Positions 10,587-21,361 of a DNA stretch of 64,000 nucleotides are shown in pieces. The DNA lies in the NCBI RefSeq assembly GCF_023159225.1, contig NC_063176.1:30607786-30671785 (forward strand). Reading direction: 5' to 3'. Positions within the stretch are counted from its first letter, which is position 1; every line of letters starts with the position of its first letter. Position numbers and translations under genes: made by a program. The DNA comes from Perognathus longimembris pacificus (taxonomy: Eukaryota; Chordata; Mammalia; Rodentia; Heteromyidae). The notes under the pieces were generated by a model that saw nothing but the letters and a program-made list of their open reading frames with translations, did not search any database and had not been told where the DNA came from.

Positions 10587-13222
10587 CAGATTCTAGCTTC
10601 TTTAAGGGATTATAACCAGGAACTTGGTAAACAAGTATATATAAGAGAATATCGGTGTGGTGATTGAGAACAGCTGTACCTTGTTAATGTAATTATATAG
10701 GGGAATTGGTAAACTACTCGTGAATTGTCAATAGGAATGTCTGTGTACTGATTTAAGGCTCATCTAACTTCTTTAATGGATTGTAACCGGGAACTTAGTA
10801 ACCAGTTCTATAGTGTACATGGAAAGACTGGGTACTGATTGAGAACAGCTGTAGCTTGTTAATGTAATTACATGGGAGAATTGGTAAAATACTCATAAAT
10901 TGTCAAAAACAATGTCTGCATACTGATTTAAGACAGATCTGGATAGTTGAAGGGATTGTAATAAGGAACTTGGTAAACAATTCTATATTTGTATAAGGGA
11001 ATGTGTGGGGGCTGATTGTGAACAGCTGTAGCTAGTGAATGCAATTACATCAGAGAATTGGTAAAATAATCGTAACTTGTCAAAAGGAATGTCTGGGTGC
11101 TGATTTAAGACAGATGTAACTTCTTTAAAGGATTATAACCAGGAACTTGGTAAACAATTTTATAGTTGTATATGGGTGGTGACTGAAAATAGCTGTAGCT
11201 TGTTAATATAATTATATTCTGGAATTAGTAAACCACTTGTACATTATCAAGAGGAATGTCTGCATCCTGATTTCACACAAATGCATCTTCTTTAAAAGAT
11301 TATAAACGGGAACTTGGTGAATAATTCTATAGTTGTATAAGTGAATATCTGTGTGGTGATTGAGAACAGCAGTCGCTTATTATATAATTATATTGGGGAA
11401 TTCGTAAAATACTCACAAATTTTCAAAAGGAATGACTGGGAGCTGATTTAAGACATACCGAGCTTCTTTAAGGGATTATAACCGAGAACTTGGTAAACAA
11501 TCCCATAGTTGTATAAGGGAATTTCCAGGTGGTGATTGAGAGCAGCTGTAGCGTGTTAATATAATTATATCAAGGAATCAGGAAGCTACTTGTAAATTGT
11601 CAAAAGGAATGTTCAGGTGCTGATTTAAGACAGATCTAACCTCTTTAATGGATTATAACTGGTAACTTGGTAAACAATTTTGTAGTTGTATAAGGGAATG
11701 TCCAAGTGGTGATTGAGAACAGGTGTAGCTTGCTAATATAATTATATTCTGGAATTGATAAAAAAAAAAAAAAATACCCGTAAATTGTCAAAAGGAATGT
11801 CTGGGTGCTGAATTGACAAAGATATAGCTTCTTTAAGAGATTATAACCAGGAACGTGGTAAACAATCCTATAGTTGTATAAGTGAATTTCTGGATGGTGA
11901 TTGAGAATAGCTGTATGTTGTTTTGTACTTATATTGGGGAATTGGTCAAATACTCATAAATTTTGAAAAGGAATGTCTGGGGCTGGTTTAAGACTGATCT
12001 AGCTTCTTTAAGGGATTGTAACTGAGAACTTGGTAAACAATCCTGTAGTTGTACAAGGAAATGTCCCAGTGGTTACTGAAAACAGCTGTAGCTTGTTAAT
12101 ATAATTATATGCAGGAATTGGTAAGTTACTCATAATTGTCAAAATGAATTTCTGGATGCTGATTTGAGACAGATCTAGCTTCTTTAAAATATTATAACCG
12201 GGAACTTGGTGAGCAATTCTATAGTTTTATAAGGGAATATTCGTGTGGTGATCGTGAACAGCTCTCGCATGTTAATTTAATTAGATCGGGGAATTGCAAA
12301 ATGACTCGTAAATTGTCAAAAGTAATGTTGGGTGCTGATTTAAGACAGATCTAACTTCTTTAAGGGATTATAACTGGGAACATGGTAAACAATTCTATAG
12401 TTGTATAAGGGAATGTCCGGGTAGTTATTGAAAACGGCTGTAGCTTGTTTTGTATTTATATCAGGGAATTGGTAAAATATTCGTAAATTTTCAAAAGGAA
12501 TGTTGGGGTCTGATTTATCAACTATCAAACCTCTTTAAGGGAATATAACCGAGAACTTGGTAAACAATCCTATAGTTGTATAAGGGAATGTGAGGGTGGT
12601 TATTGGGAACAGCTGTGTCTTGTTTTGTAATTATATCGAGGAATTGGTAAACTACAGTAGATTGTAAAAAGGAATGTCTGGGTGCTGATCTAAGACAGAT
12701 CTAGTTTCTTAAAAAGATTATAACCGGTAACTTGGAGAACAATACTATAGTTGTATAAGGGAATGTCCGGGTGGTTATTGGGAACAGCTGTAGCTTGTTT
12801 TGTAATTATATTGGGGAATTGGTAAACTATGCTGGATTGTAAAATGGAATGTCTGCTGATTTGAGACAGATCTAGCTTCTTAAAAAGATTATAACCTGGA
12901 AATTGGTGAACAATTCTATAGTTGTATTAGGGAATGTCCAAGTGGTGATTGAGAACACCTGTAGCTTGTTAATATATTTATATACTGGAATTGGTAAACT
13001 ACTCGTAAGTTTTCAAAAGGAATGCCTGGGTGCTGATATGAGACATATCTAGCTTCTTTAAAAGATTATAATCATGAACTTGGTGAACAATTCTATAGTT
13101 GTGTAAGGGAATATGCGTGTGTTGATTGAGACAGCTGTTGCTTGTTAATATAATTATATCAGGGAATTGCTAAACTACTCATAAATTGTCGAAAGGAATG
13201 TCTGTATGGTGGGTGCTGATTT
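10587..13222 (+). repeat. Satellite array B (170-bp dimer, variant with longer half)
   Basis: This is the same satellite and orientation as array A; ttctttaa.ggattataac marks fall 171 bp apart (10,601 to 10,772). It differs in that most units carry an extra segment in the first half, reading ctatagttgtataagggaatg. This brings that half close to the 89-bp length of the reverse-oriented monomers further right. A poly(A) run of about 14 bases sits at 11,760. The array ends at about 13,222, exactly where reverse-oriented copies begin. Confidence 0.9.
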
Positions 13223-13225
13223 TTT

Positions 13226-13349
13226 TCCAGACTTCCTGGAACTGATCCCTTTAGCTACAGATGTTCTCAGTCAGCACCACTTCTCTACCTTAAACAAGGT
13301 AATAGTTGTTTACCAATTTCCAAGTATTAATCCTTTAACAAGTTACAGG
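13226..13349 (-). repeat. Satellite array C, first reversed monomers
   Basis: Immediately after array B the landmarks appear reverse-complemented: cctggaactgatcccttta, then ctacagatgttctcagtcagc, then caaggtaatagttgttta. These match the monomers that fill 19.9-23.7 kb, so the orientation switch lies here. The later ID SINE and L1 separate this piece from the rest of array C. Confidence 0.8.
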
Positions 13350-13383
13350 GGAGGGGGGAACCTGGCTTAGCATTAGAGTTCTT
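13350..13383 (+). mobile_element. ID-like SINE, left part (split by L1)
   Basis: The sequence gggggaacctggcttagcat corresponds to the 5' part of a tRNA-Ala-derived ID element such as the copies at 28,177 and 46,605. The missing 3' part lies 6.4 kb away at 19,841-19,881. Joining across the L1 target duplication gives a colinear ID unit, so the L1 inserted into a pre-existing ID copy. Confidence 0.7.
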
Positions 13384-13767
13384 TTTTTTTCTTTTTTTTA
13401 TTAATTGAACATAAATTTTTTTACGAGGTGTTGTGCAAAAAGGGTGCAGTTACATAGTAGGGCAGTGTGTACATTTCTTGTGATATCTTACGTCCTGTTT
13501 TTCTATCCCTTGTCTAGCTCAGGTAGACATATATGCAATATACAATGTATCAAGAACATATACAGTATTCACAAACTTGGTCTCTACTGTCTCTCCGTCT
13601 CCCTTTGTTAACAGTCATATATCAGGGAGATCATGCCCCTTTGTTTTCTGTGTTCTAGGCTTGTCTCTCAACATTATTTGTTCGAGTTCTGACCATTTCC
13701 CTGTGAATAACAATATTTCACCATTCCTAATCGCTATGTAGTATTCCATGGGGTATAAGTACCATAT

Positions 13768-16700
13768 TTATTGGATCCATTCGTCTGTGGAGGGGCATCT
13801 GGGTTGTTTCCATATTTTGGCTATTGTGAATTGTGCCGCGATAAACATGGAAGTACAAATGTCTTTTTGATATCTTGGGTTTTGCTGTTTAGGATAGATG
13901 CCTAGGAGTGGTATGGCTGGGTCATAGGGTAGGTCTATATTGAGCTTTTTGAGAAACTTCCATTCTGTTCTCCAAAGTGGTTGTACTAATTTGCACTCCC
14001 ACCAACAATGGAGAAGGGTTCCTCTTTCTCCACAGCCCCTCCAGCATTTGTTGTTTCCTGAGTTCAGAGTATAGGCCATTCTAACTGGGGTGAGGTGGTA
14101 TCTCAGGGTTGTTTTTATTTGCATTTCCTTTACTACCAGGGAGGTTGAGCATTTCCTCATGTGTTTCTTTGCCATTTTTATATCTTCTCTTGTGAAGTCT
14201 CTCTTTAGCTCCTTTGCCCATTTCCTAATAGGTTTATTGGGCTTGGAGGGGCTTAGTTTTTTGAGTTCTCTGTAGATGACAGATATCAGGCCTTTGTCTG
14301 TTGATGTGCTGGTAAATATACTTTCGCATATCGTTGGCTGTCTTTCTATTTTGGTGGCTATGACCTTAGCTGTGCAGAAACGTTTTAATTTGTAGTAATC
14401 CCATTTGTCGAGTCTTTCCCCTATTTGTTGTGCCCCTGGGATTCTATTCAGGCAGTTCCTTCCTGTGCATATAAGTTCTAGCGTCTTTCCCATTCAGTAG
14501 TTTCAAGGATTCAAGTCTGATATTGAGGTCCTTGATCCATTTTGAGTTGATCTTGCTGCATGGTGATAGGCTAGGGTCCACTTTGAGTTTTCTGCATATG
14601 GCTGCCCAGTTCTCCCAGCACCAGTAGTTGAAGAGGCTATGTTTATTCCATTGTATGTCTTTAGTTCCTTTGTCGAATATCAGTTGGGTGTAAGAGTGCA
14701 GTTTTATTTCTGGGTCTTCAATTCTAATCCATTGGTCTTCCGATCTGTTTTTATAGCAATACCATGCTGTTTTTGTTATGATGGCCTTGTAGTAGAGCTT
14801 GAAGTCTGGTATTGTGATACCTCCTGCACAATTTTTTTTGCCTAGAATTGCTTTGGCTATTCTAGGATTTTTGCTGTTCCATATGAATTTATGGATTGGT
14901 TTCTCTATTTCAGTGAAGAATGTGGCTGGGATTTTGATAGGTATTGCATTGAATTTGTATAACAATTTGGGCAATATGGCCATTTTCACTATATTGATTC
15001 TGCCTACCCATGAGCATGGGAGGTCTTTCCATTTCCTTGTGTCTTCTTTGATTTCCCTTACTAGATTTTTGTAGTTTTCATTGAATAGGTCCGTCACATC
15101 CTTGGTTAAGTTGATCCCTAGATACTTTATTCTTTTTTTGGCTACTGTAAATGGAATTGTTTCCATAATTTCCTTTTCTGTTTGTCTATTGCTGGTGTAC
15201 AGAAAAGCTGCTGACTTTTGTGGATTGATTTTGTATCCTGCTACTTTGCCAAATTGGTTTATTAGGAGTAGGAGTTTGGGTACTGAGTTTTTTGGGTCCT
15301 TCAGATATAAGATCATGTCGTCTGCGAATAGGGATAACTTGATTTCTTCCTTGCCGACGTGGATCCCTTTGATGTCCTCCTCTTGCCTTATTGCTATGGC
15401 TAGGGATTCCAGCACTATGTTGAACAGAAGTGGGGAGAGTGGGCATCCTTGTCTTGTTCCTGAGTTTAGGGGGAATGATTTAAGTTTCTCTCCATTTAAT
15501 ATGATATTAGCAGTTGGTCTGTTGTGTATAGCTTTTATTGTTTTGAGGAATGTTCCATCTATTCCTGTTCTCTCCAAAGCTTTTAATAGGTATGGATGTT
15601 GTATTTTGTCAAAGGCTTTTTGGGCATAGACTGAGATAACCATGTAATTCTTAATTTTAGATCTGTTTATGTGGTGAATTACGTTGATTGATTTACAGAT
15701 GTTGAACCATCCTTGTGACTGAGGGATGAAGCCTACTTGGTCATGATGTATGATTTTCTTGATCAGTTTCTGGATCCTGTTAGCTAATATTTTATTGAGG
15801 AGCTTTGCGTCTGTGTTCATTAGTGATATTGGTCTGTAGTTCTCTTTTTTTGTTGGATCTTTGCCTGGTTTGGTAATGAGTATGATATTAGCTTCCTAGA
15901 ATGAGTTTGGGATTTCTCCCTCTGTTTCTATTTCGCGGAAGAGTTTGAGGAGTATTGGTATTAGCTCCTCACTAAAGGTTTTGTAGAATTTGTTGGTGAA
16001 TCCATCTGGGCCTGGGCTTTTCTTAGTAGGGAGGTTCTTGATTGCCTCCTGTATCTCACCGTAAGTTATTGGTTTATTTAGTTGATTTATTTCGTCTGGG
16101 TTCGGTTTGGGCAGTTTGTACTTCTCTAAGAATTGATCCATTTCTGTAAAATTATTGTTTTTTGCTGAGTAGAGATTTTGGAAATAGCTCCTTATGATTG
16201 TTTGAATTACGTGTGTACTTGTTGTAATTTTTCCGGTGGAGTCCCTGATTTTATGTATATGAGTCTCTTCTCTTCTTTTTTTTGTAAGTCTTGCAAGGGG
16301 TCTGTCAATTTTGTTTATTTTCTCAAAGAACCAGCTTTTAGTCTTATTTATTTGTTGAATGGTCTTTCTATTTTCAATCAGATTCATCTCTTATTTAATC
16401 TTTGTGATCTCTCCCCTCCTAGTCATTTTAGGTTCTGTCTTTTCTTGTTTCTCCAGTTGTTTTAGTTTCATCGTGAGGTTATTCACCTGCTCTGCTTCCA
16501 TTCTTTTAATGTGGGTGCTGAGTGCAATGATCTTGCCCATCAGAACTGCCTTAGCTGTGTCCCATAGGTTTCTTTGTGATGTGTTTTCTTTGTCATTGTG
16601 GCTTATGATTTCGTTGATCTCATCTTTAATTTGGTCTGTGGCCCAAGTGTTGGATAGCAGTGTGGGGTTTAGCCTCCAAGAGAGTGTATAGCCTCTGTGG

Positions 16701-17424
16701 TATCCTTTGTTGTTGAGGGTTACCTTTAATCCGCTGTGATGAGATATAATACATGGGATGACATCAATACTTTTGTATTTGGTGAGGTTCTTTGTGTGGG
16801 CTATGACATGGTCTATTTTGGAATATGATCCATGGGCTGCTGAAAAGAAAGTGTATTGGGTCTCTGTAGGGTGGAAGGTTCTATATAGGTCTGTTAGATC
16901 CATTTGGGAAATGGTGTTATTTAGGTCCTCAGCTCCCTTACTAATCCTCTGGGTGTTGGATCTGTCTCTTGGAGAGAGAGGAGTATTAACGTCACGCACC
17001 ATGATTGTGTTTGCGTCTATCTTGCTCTGTAATTCTGTGAGAATTTGCTTGACATATGTAGGGCCTCTTCTGTTTGGTGAGTATACATTTTCACCGTGAT
17101 TTCTTGATTCTGGATTTTTCCTTGTATTAATATGTATTGTCCTTCTTTGTCTTTTTGAGTTGACTTTAATGAGAAGTCCAGCTTGTCTGAGATCAGAATG
17201 GCTACACCTGCCGTTTTGGTGGGTGCATTTGCTTGGTAGATCTTGCTCCATCCTTTCATTCGAAGCCTGTTATTGTCCCTTGCTGTAAGGTGGGTCTCTT
17301 GTAGACAACAGATGTCAACTTTTTGTTTGCGATTCCATTCTGCCAGTCTGCTCCTCTTTATCGGGGAGTTTAAACCATTTATATTTAAGGAGATCAAGGA
17401 TAAGGGTGTTTTTTTCTCCTTCCA
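13768..17424 (-). pseudogene. L1 ORF2 (endonuclease/reverse transcriptase), broken
   Basis: Reading on the minus strand, the N-terminal AP-type endonuclease starts near 17,400 with NINGLNSP and the QETH motif. RDVNTPLS and SKIDHVI follow in a second frame. The reverse transcriptase region (about 14,444-16,390) carries [12 protein letters not shown] and the catalytic FADDM. The C-terminal part (13,768-14,493) holds the cysteine motif [14 protein letters not shown] and ends at a normal stop. Breaks seen: frameshifts near 17,060 and 14,470, a TAA near 16,390 and a TAG near 15,896. In the endonuclease the usual SDH triad reads SHH, losing a metal-binding aspartate. A normal L1 ORF2 protein is about 1,270 residues, and the combined pieces roughly account for that. 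Confidence 0.92.
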
Positions 17425-17514
17425 TTTTCTTGTTGGGCTGTTTTTTCCTATTTCTTTTTCTTGTCTTTAGTGAGCTGGTCTTTCTGCTGGACTTTGGCTA
17501 TTGAAGTTTCTTTC

Positions 17515-18636
17515 TTATTCTGTCTGTGTGTCTTTTACGATCTCTGTTGGGTGGGGTTCCCCTCTTAATATTCGCTGTAGGGCTGGTTTTTTATTCACAT
17601 ACTCCTTTAGCTCCTCTTTGGTGTGGAAAGACCTGGTTTTCCCTTCGAATGTGAACTCCAATTTCGCTGGATATTTGATCCGAGGTTGTAAATTGTTATT
17701 CTGAAGTACTTGAATGGTGTTCTTCCACTCACTTCGAGCTTGGTAAGTTTGTGTGGATAAGTCGGATGTTATTTGAATCCTCTTCCCACTGAAAAAAGTT
17801 TCCTTCTTCGCTTTGGCTGAATTCAGAATTTGCTCTTTAATCTTGAGGTCTGTAGTCTTGAATATTATGTGCCTTGGGGTGGCTTTTCTGGAGACTGGCC
17901 TGCCAGGTGTCCTATAGGCTTCAGTTACCTGGATGGGGTCCCCTGTGAGATTGAGGAAGTTTTCTGCAATAACTTTATTGAGAACATGATTAAGCCCTAT
18001 GTTCTGGTATTCGGCTCCTTCTTCTATTCAAATTATGCCCAGATTATATCTCTTGTCTTTGTCCATTAGTTCCTGGATTAGTCTTCCCTGAAGCTTCACC
18101 TTTTCTTGGAGTGTGGTCATTTTCGGGTTGTTGTCAGCTGCTTCATCATCCAGGCGAGAGATTCTGGATTGTATATGGTCCACTCTTTGTGTTATGGTTT
18201 CAATTGCAGAGTTTATGGATGTCAGAGAGCTATTTATGGTTGTCATATCAGCTCTGATCGTGGAAATTTCTTCCTTTAAAGAGTTGTATTTTAAATCTTA
18301 TTTTTTCATGCATTTCAATTCTCAGGATATGGAGATTTTCTTTAAAGGTGGCTTGCATTGTATCCATTTTTGCTTCCATTTCTTTAAAGGAGGCTTGCAT
18401 TGTATCCATTTTTGCTTCCATTTCTTTCATGGCTTCCTGGGTGTCCTTCCAGATTTCCGCTCTAAACTCCTGGAATTGTTTCTGATTTCATTTCTGACGC
18501 TTTGGATCATTCCTGTTAACATGTCCTCATTTGCTTTTTTAGTCTTCATCTCCTCTTCAGTCGTGCTGCTTTTTGGAGCTGGCGAGTTGGCTTGCCCTTT
18601 GATGAACTGAGTTATGTTTCTTTGTGATTTGCGCAT
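17515..18636 (-). pseudogene. L1 ORF1 (RNA-binding chaperone), broken
   Basis: The likely start is the ATG at 18,636 (MRKSQRN) and the stop lies at 17,515, about 374 codons if intact, a typical ORF1 length. A coiled-coil region (EMEAKMDTMQASFK and neighbours) precedes a stretch matching the RRM and C-terminal domain (NLRIIGIEEG-like, then VTEAYRTP and KLEFTFEGKTRSF). Frameshifts fall near 18,470 and 18,280, and a TGA interrupts the frame at about 18,028. Two 42-bp tandem copies (18,341-18,424) encode a duplicated 14-residue, two-heptad segment of the coiled coil. The upstream frame extends without stop to 18,717 but is probably 5' UTR. Confidence 0.88.
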
Positions 18637-19825
18637 CTGGAGATCTGTGTAAGTCTTCCCTCCCTCCTGTGTAGGCGTGTCTAGGGCAGCAGGTGCTGTT
18701 GCTGTGGCCCCGCCCACCAGTGCAGGGTACGCCTACCAGAGCGGGCGCTGTCGCCGGGGGCCCCCCTCCTGTGTGCTGTGCGTCCACTACAACAGGCACT
18801 TTAGTGGGATATGCCTCCCAGAGCGAGCCCCGGGTTGTTGGGTTGTGCTTGTGCCCTCCCGCGAGTCCGTTGGGGGGGGCGGTATGTGTGGGGCCCAGTG
18901 GGATGGACTGTCGGGTGTGGCTTGGCACCCTCAGACCTCGCCTCCGCTGCGAGGGAGGGACGTGATCAGGCTCAGGTGACCCTGCTGGGCTGGTATTGCC
19001 CACCAGAACCTGTGATTTTAGTTGTAAGAGTCTGCGAGGTCCAGGCGCCTCGGGTGGGGCTTGCACTGCCGGCTGTCCCCCGGCCCCTGTTGGGAAGGGG
19101 GGCAGGGCCGGTTCTGCCAGTTCAGGAACCTGTGGGGCCTTGGGGTTGCTCCGCGCTTCCCCTGCTAAACTGACTTCCCAGGGCCTGATGGGAGCTCCCT
19201 GCCTGATTTGGGGGTTCTTTGTTCCCTCGGGGATGGGGAGGGAAAGGGAGGGAGATCTAGCTTCTTTGTTGGGCTTGGGTCTCTGATAGCTGGTATCCCG
19301 TTGGGGGAGGGGATAATGGGGAACTCACAGTTGCTGCTTTGTGTGTGTGTCCCGCACAGCCATTGGCCCTTCAGGGGTTGGCGAAGTGTCGTGGTAGCTT
19401 CCCCGGTTTCTTCTTTCTGCCGCGCTGGGTTCCCCTGTCCGAACCCGGTGTGGACCCGAACTTCTCGTTGCTGCCAGTGTGTGTCTTGGTCCGCCCCCTG
19501 CCTTGTGTCCGTGGGGTCTCCCGCTATATGAATTCTGTGCTCCTGGCAGCCTGTCTGCCGATCGCCGGGCTCCCCTTTCCCAGCCTGGCCCTGTTTGGGC
19601 CAGGGTCGGCTGGTGCGGGGAGGGTGCCCAGGAGATTCTCCGGCTCTGTGTAGGTTTTCGGTTCTTCTTTTTTGCTCCTTTTTGTTTTCCTGTGTTTCTC
19701 CACTGCTTCTGGCTGCTGGTTTTGCTGGGTTCCTGATGGGGTGTTGGGTGTTGGAGTTACCAGCTCGCTATTCAGTTGGAGAGAGTCGGGGTGTCTCCCT
19801 ATTCTGTCGGCGCCATCTTTCTTCT
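18637..19825 (-). promoter_or_regulatory. L1 5' UTR / internal promoter region
   Basis: About 1.2 kb of GC-rich, CpG-containing sequence lies upstream of ORF1 and reaches the 5' end of the element, which starts near aagatggcgcc (reverse complement at about 19,808-19,818). In L1 elements this region holds the internal RNA polymerase II promoter. Several long frames occur here on both strands, but they arise from the GC richness and show no protein signature. Confidence 0.75.
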
Positions 19826-19840
19826 AGCACTAGAGTTCTT

Positions 19841-19881
19841 GACTCGCCTACATGCAGCCCTTGGTTCTATTCCTCAGCACC
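19841..19881 (+). mobile_element. ID-like SINE, right part (split by L1)
   Basis: The sequence gactcgcctacatgcagccc, then ttggttctattcctcagcacc, is the 3' part of a tRNA-Ala-derived ID unit, including the B-box-like GGTTC(T)ATTCC. It continues the left piece at 13,350-13,383. Satellite monomers resume about 10 bp later. Confidence 0.7.
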
Positions 19882-19891
19882 CCATTACAGA

Positions 19892-20796
19892 TAGCAATGT
19901 AAGAGTTGTTTCCTGAGTTCACAGAGCTAATCCCTTTAACTACCTTCACATGTTCTCAATCAGTACCTGGACATGCCCTTTAACAATATGAGTTGTTTTC
20001 TGATTTCCCAGAAATAATACCTATAACCAGCTACAGGTGTTCTAAAACAGGACCCTGACACTTCCATTAACAATGTTAGATTTGTTTCCCGAGTTCCTGA
20101 ATCTGATCTCTCTAACAATCTACAGTTGTTCTCAATCAGCACGAGGCCACTCTGGATAAAAATGTAAGAGTTGTTTCCCGAGTTCACGAAGCTAATCCCT
20201 TTAACTAGATACAGGTGTTCTCAATTAGTACCCGGAACAACTCCCTTTAATAACTTGAGAATTGTTTCCTGAGTTTCTGGAACTAATCCCTTTAGCAAAC
20301 TACACTTTTTCTCAATCAACACAGGGATGCTCCCTTTAACAACGTTAAACTTGTTTCCTGAGTTCCCAGAAAAAATCCCTTTACCTAGCTACAGGTGTTA
20401 TTTTTCAGCACGGGGACACTCCCTTTAACACTCCCTTTAACTTGTTTCCCCAGTCCTAGAAGCTCATCTCTGTATCAAGCTATCAATGTTGCCAATCAGC
20501 ATGGCCACACTCTGGAAACATGGTAAGAGTTGTTTCCCAATTTTCAGAGGCAAATCCCTTTAACTACCTACAGGAGGTGTTTTCAATCAACACCTGGAAA
20601 CTCCCCTTAACAAAGTTAGAGTTGTTTCCCGATTTCCTGGAGCAAATACCTTTAGCTACAGGTGTTTTCAATCAGCACCCAGACACTCCCTTTAACAATG
20701 TAAGAGTTGTTTCCCAAGTTCCAGTAGCTATTCCCTTTAACAAGCAACAGCTGTTCTCAATCAGCTCAGGGACACTCTTGATAACATTAGAGTTTT
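19892..20796 (-). repeat. Satellite array C, monomeric 89-bp form (part 1)
   Basis: Tandem monomers lie in reverse orientation. Landmarks on the + strand are agttgtttcccgagttc, gctaatccctttaac and ctacaggtgttctcaatcagc. Reverse-complemented, they align with the first half of the array A/B unit over its whole length (ggaaac, then gtgtccgggtgctgattgag, then aacacctgtagct). A dimeric 170-bp period is not evident here. The array is interrupted at about 20,797. Confidence 0.9.
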
Positions 20797-21361
20797 TACT
20801 GAATATGGCCATTTTGTGGACTTCAGGCTAGCAGCTTTAGAATTCCTTGTTGACTATATACTAAAATGGACAGGAGTTATAAAGAACTGCAGTGACTACC
20901 TAATGTGGTCCAGAATTATCTTGTACCCTATTTTACATATGATCCTCTGCATATTGACCAAGGACCCACCATTTATGAAGAACATGAAGTCTCCCTTATG
21001 CAATGAAGCCCTGGTAGATCAACTGTGGTAACATGAATTCGAGTACTTCACATGACAGGAGCCTACGGTGTGGTCCTATGGACTTGTATTTCTCACTTTT
21101 TGATCTCAGTACACCTTCCTATTTACCCATGCCAGAGCTTGTGTTGGTTCTTAATGTAAAAGGAAAAAAGCTGTGCTGAATCCATAATTCTAGAGGCAAT
21201 AACAGGCAATCTAGAAGTGATAAATAATCCATACATATACATATATGTTTGAGGACTAGTTAGGAAATTGCATTCTATTGTTCTGGGTAAACCATTTCAA
21301 CACTTTTCTCATTAACACACATACACACACACACACACACAGAGAGAGGAAAATATAGATA
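20797..21361. other. Unidentified insert within satellite array C
   Basis: About 565 bp of non-satellite DNA, ending in a (CA)n run and gagagagg (21,308-21,350). A short open frame (20,816-21,031, 71 codons) is hydrophobic but shows no recognised motif and no strong coding signal. The edges sit inside a satellite monomer, so this is an insertion. It could be a retroviral or LTR fragment. I do not recognise it. Confidence 0.5.

Larger units (their letters stand above)
13384..19825 (-). mobile_element. Full-length LINE-1 retrotransposon, inactive
   Basis: A 6.4-kb L1 lies on the minus strand with its 3' oligo(dA) tail (T-run on +) at 13,384. It has a 3' UTR, ORF2, ORF1 and a GC-rich 5' UTR of about 1.1 kb ending near gaaagatggcgccgac. 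It is flanked by a 15-bp target duplication, agca(t/c)tagagttctt, at 13,369-13,383 and 19,826-19,840, with one mismatch. All parts of an autonomous element are present, but both ORFs carry frameshifts and nonsense codons, so it cannot move by itself. The single mismatch in the duplication suggests a moderately old insertion. Confidence 0.95.

Noticed and set aside
1..13222. Centromeric satellite with a CENP-B box
   Set aside because: I searched by eye for ttcgttggaa.cggga-like boxes in the units and saw none, so a centromeric role is not supported.
15081..15629. 182-codon + strand open frame
   Set aside because: It is the antisense of the L1 reverse transcriptase, and the real signal (FADD motif) is on the minus strand.
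18557..19894. Several overlapping frames of 90-170 codons on both strands
   Set aside because: They lie in the GC-rich L1 5' UTR, overlap one another and show no domain.
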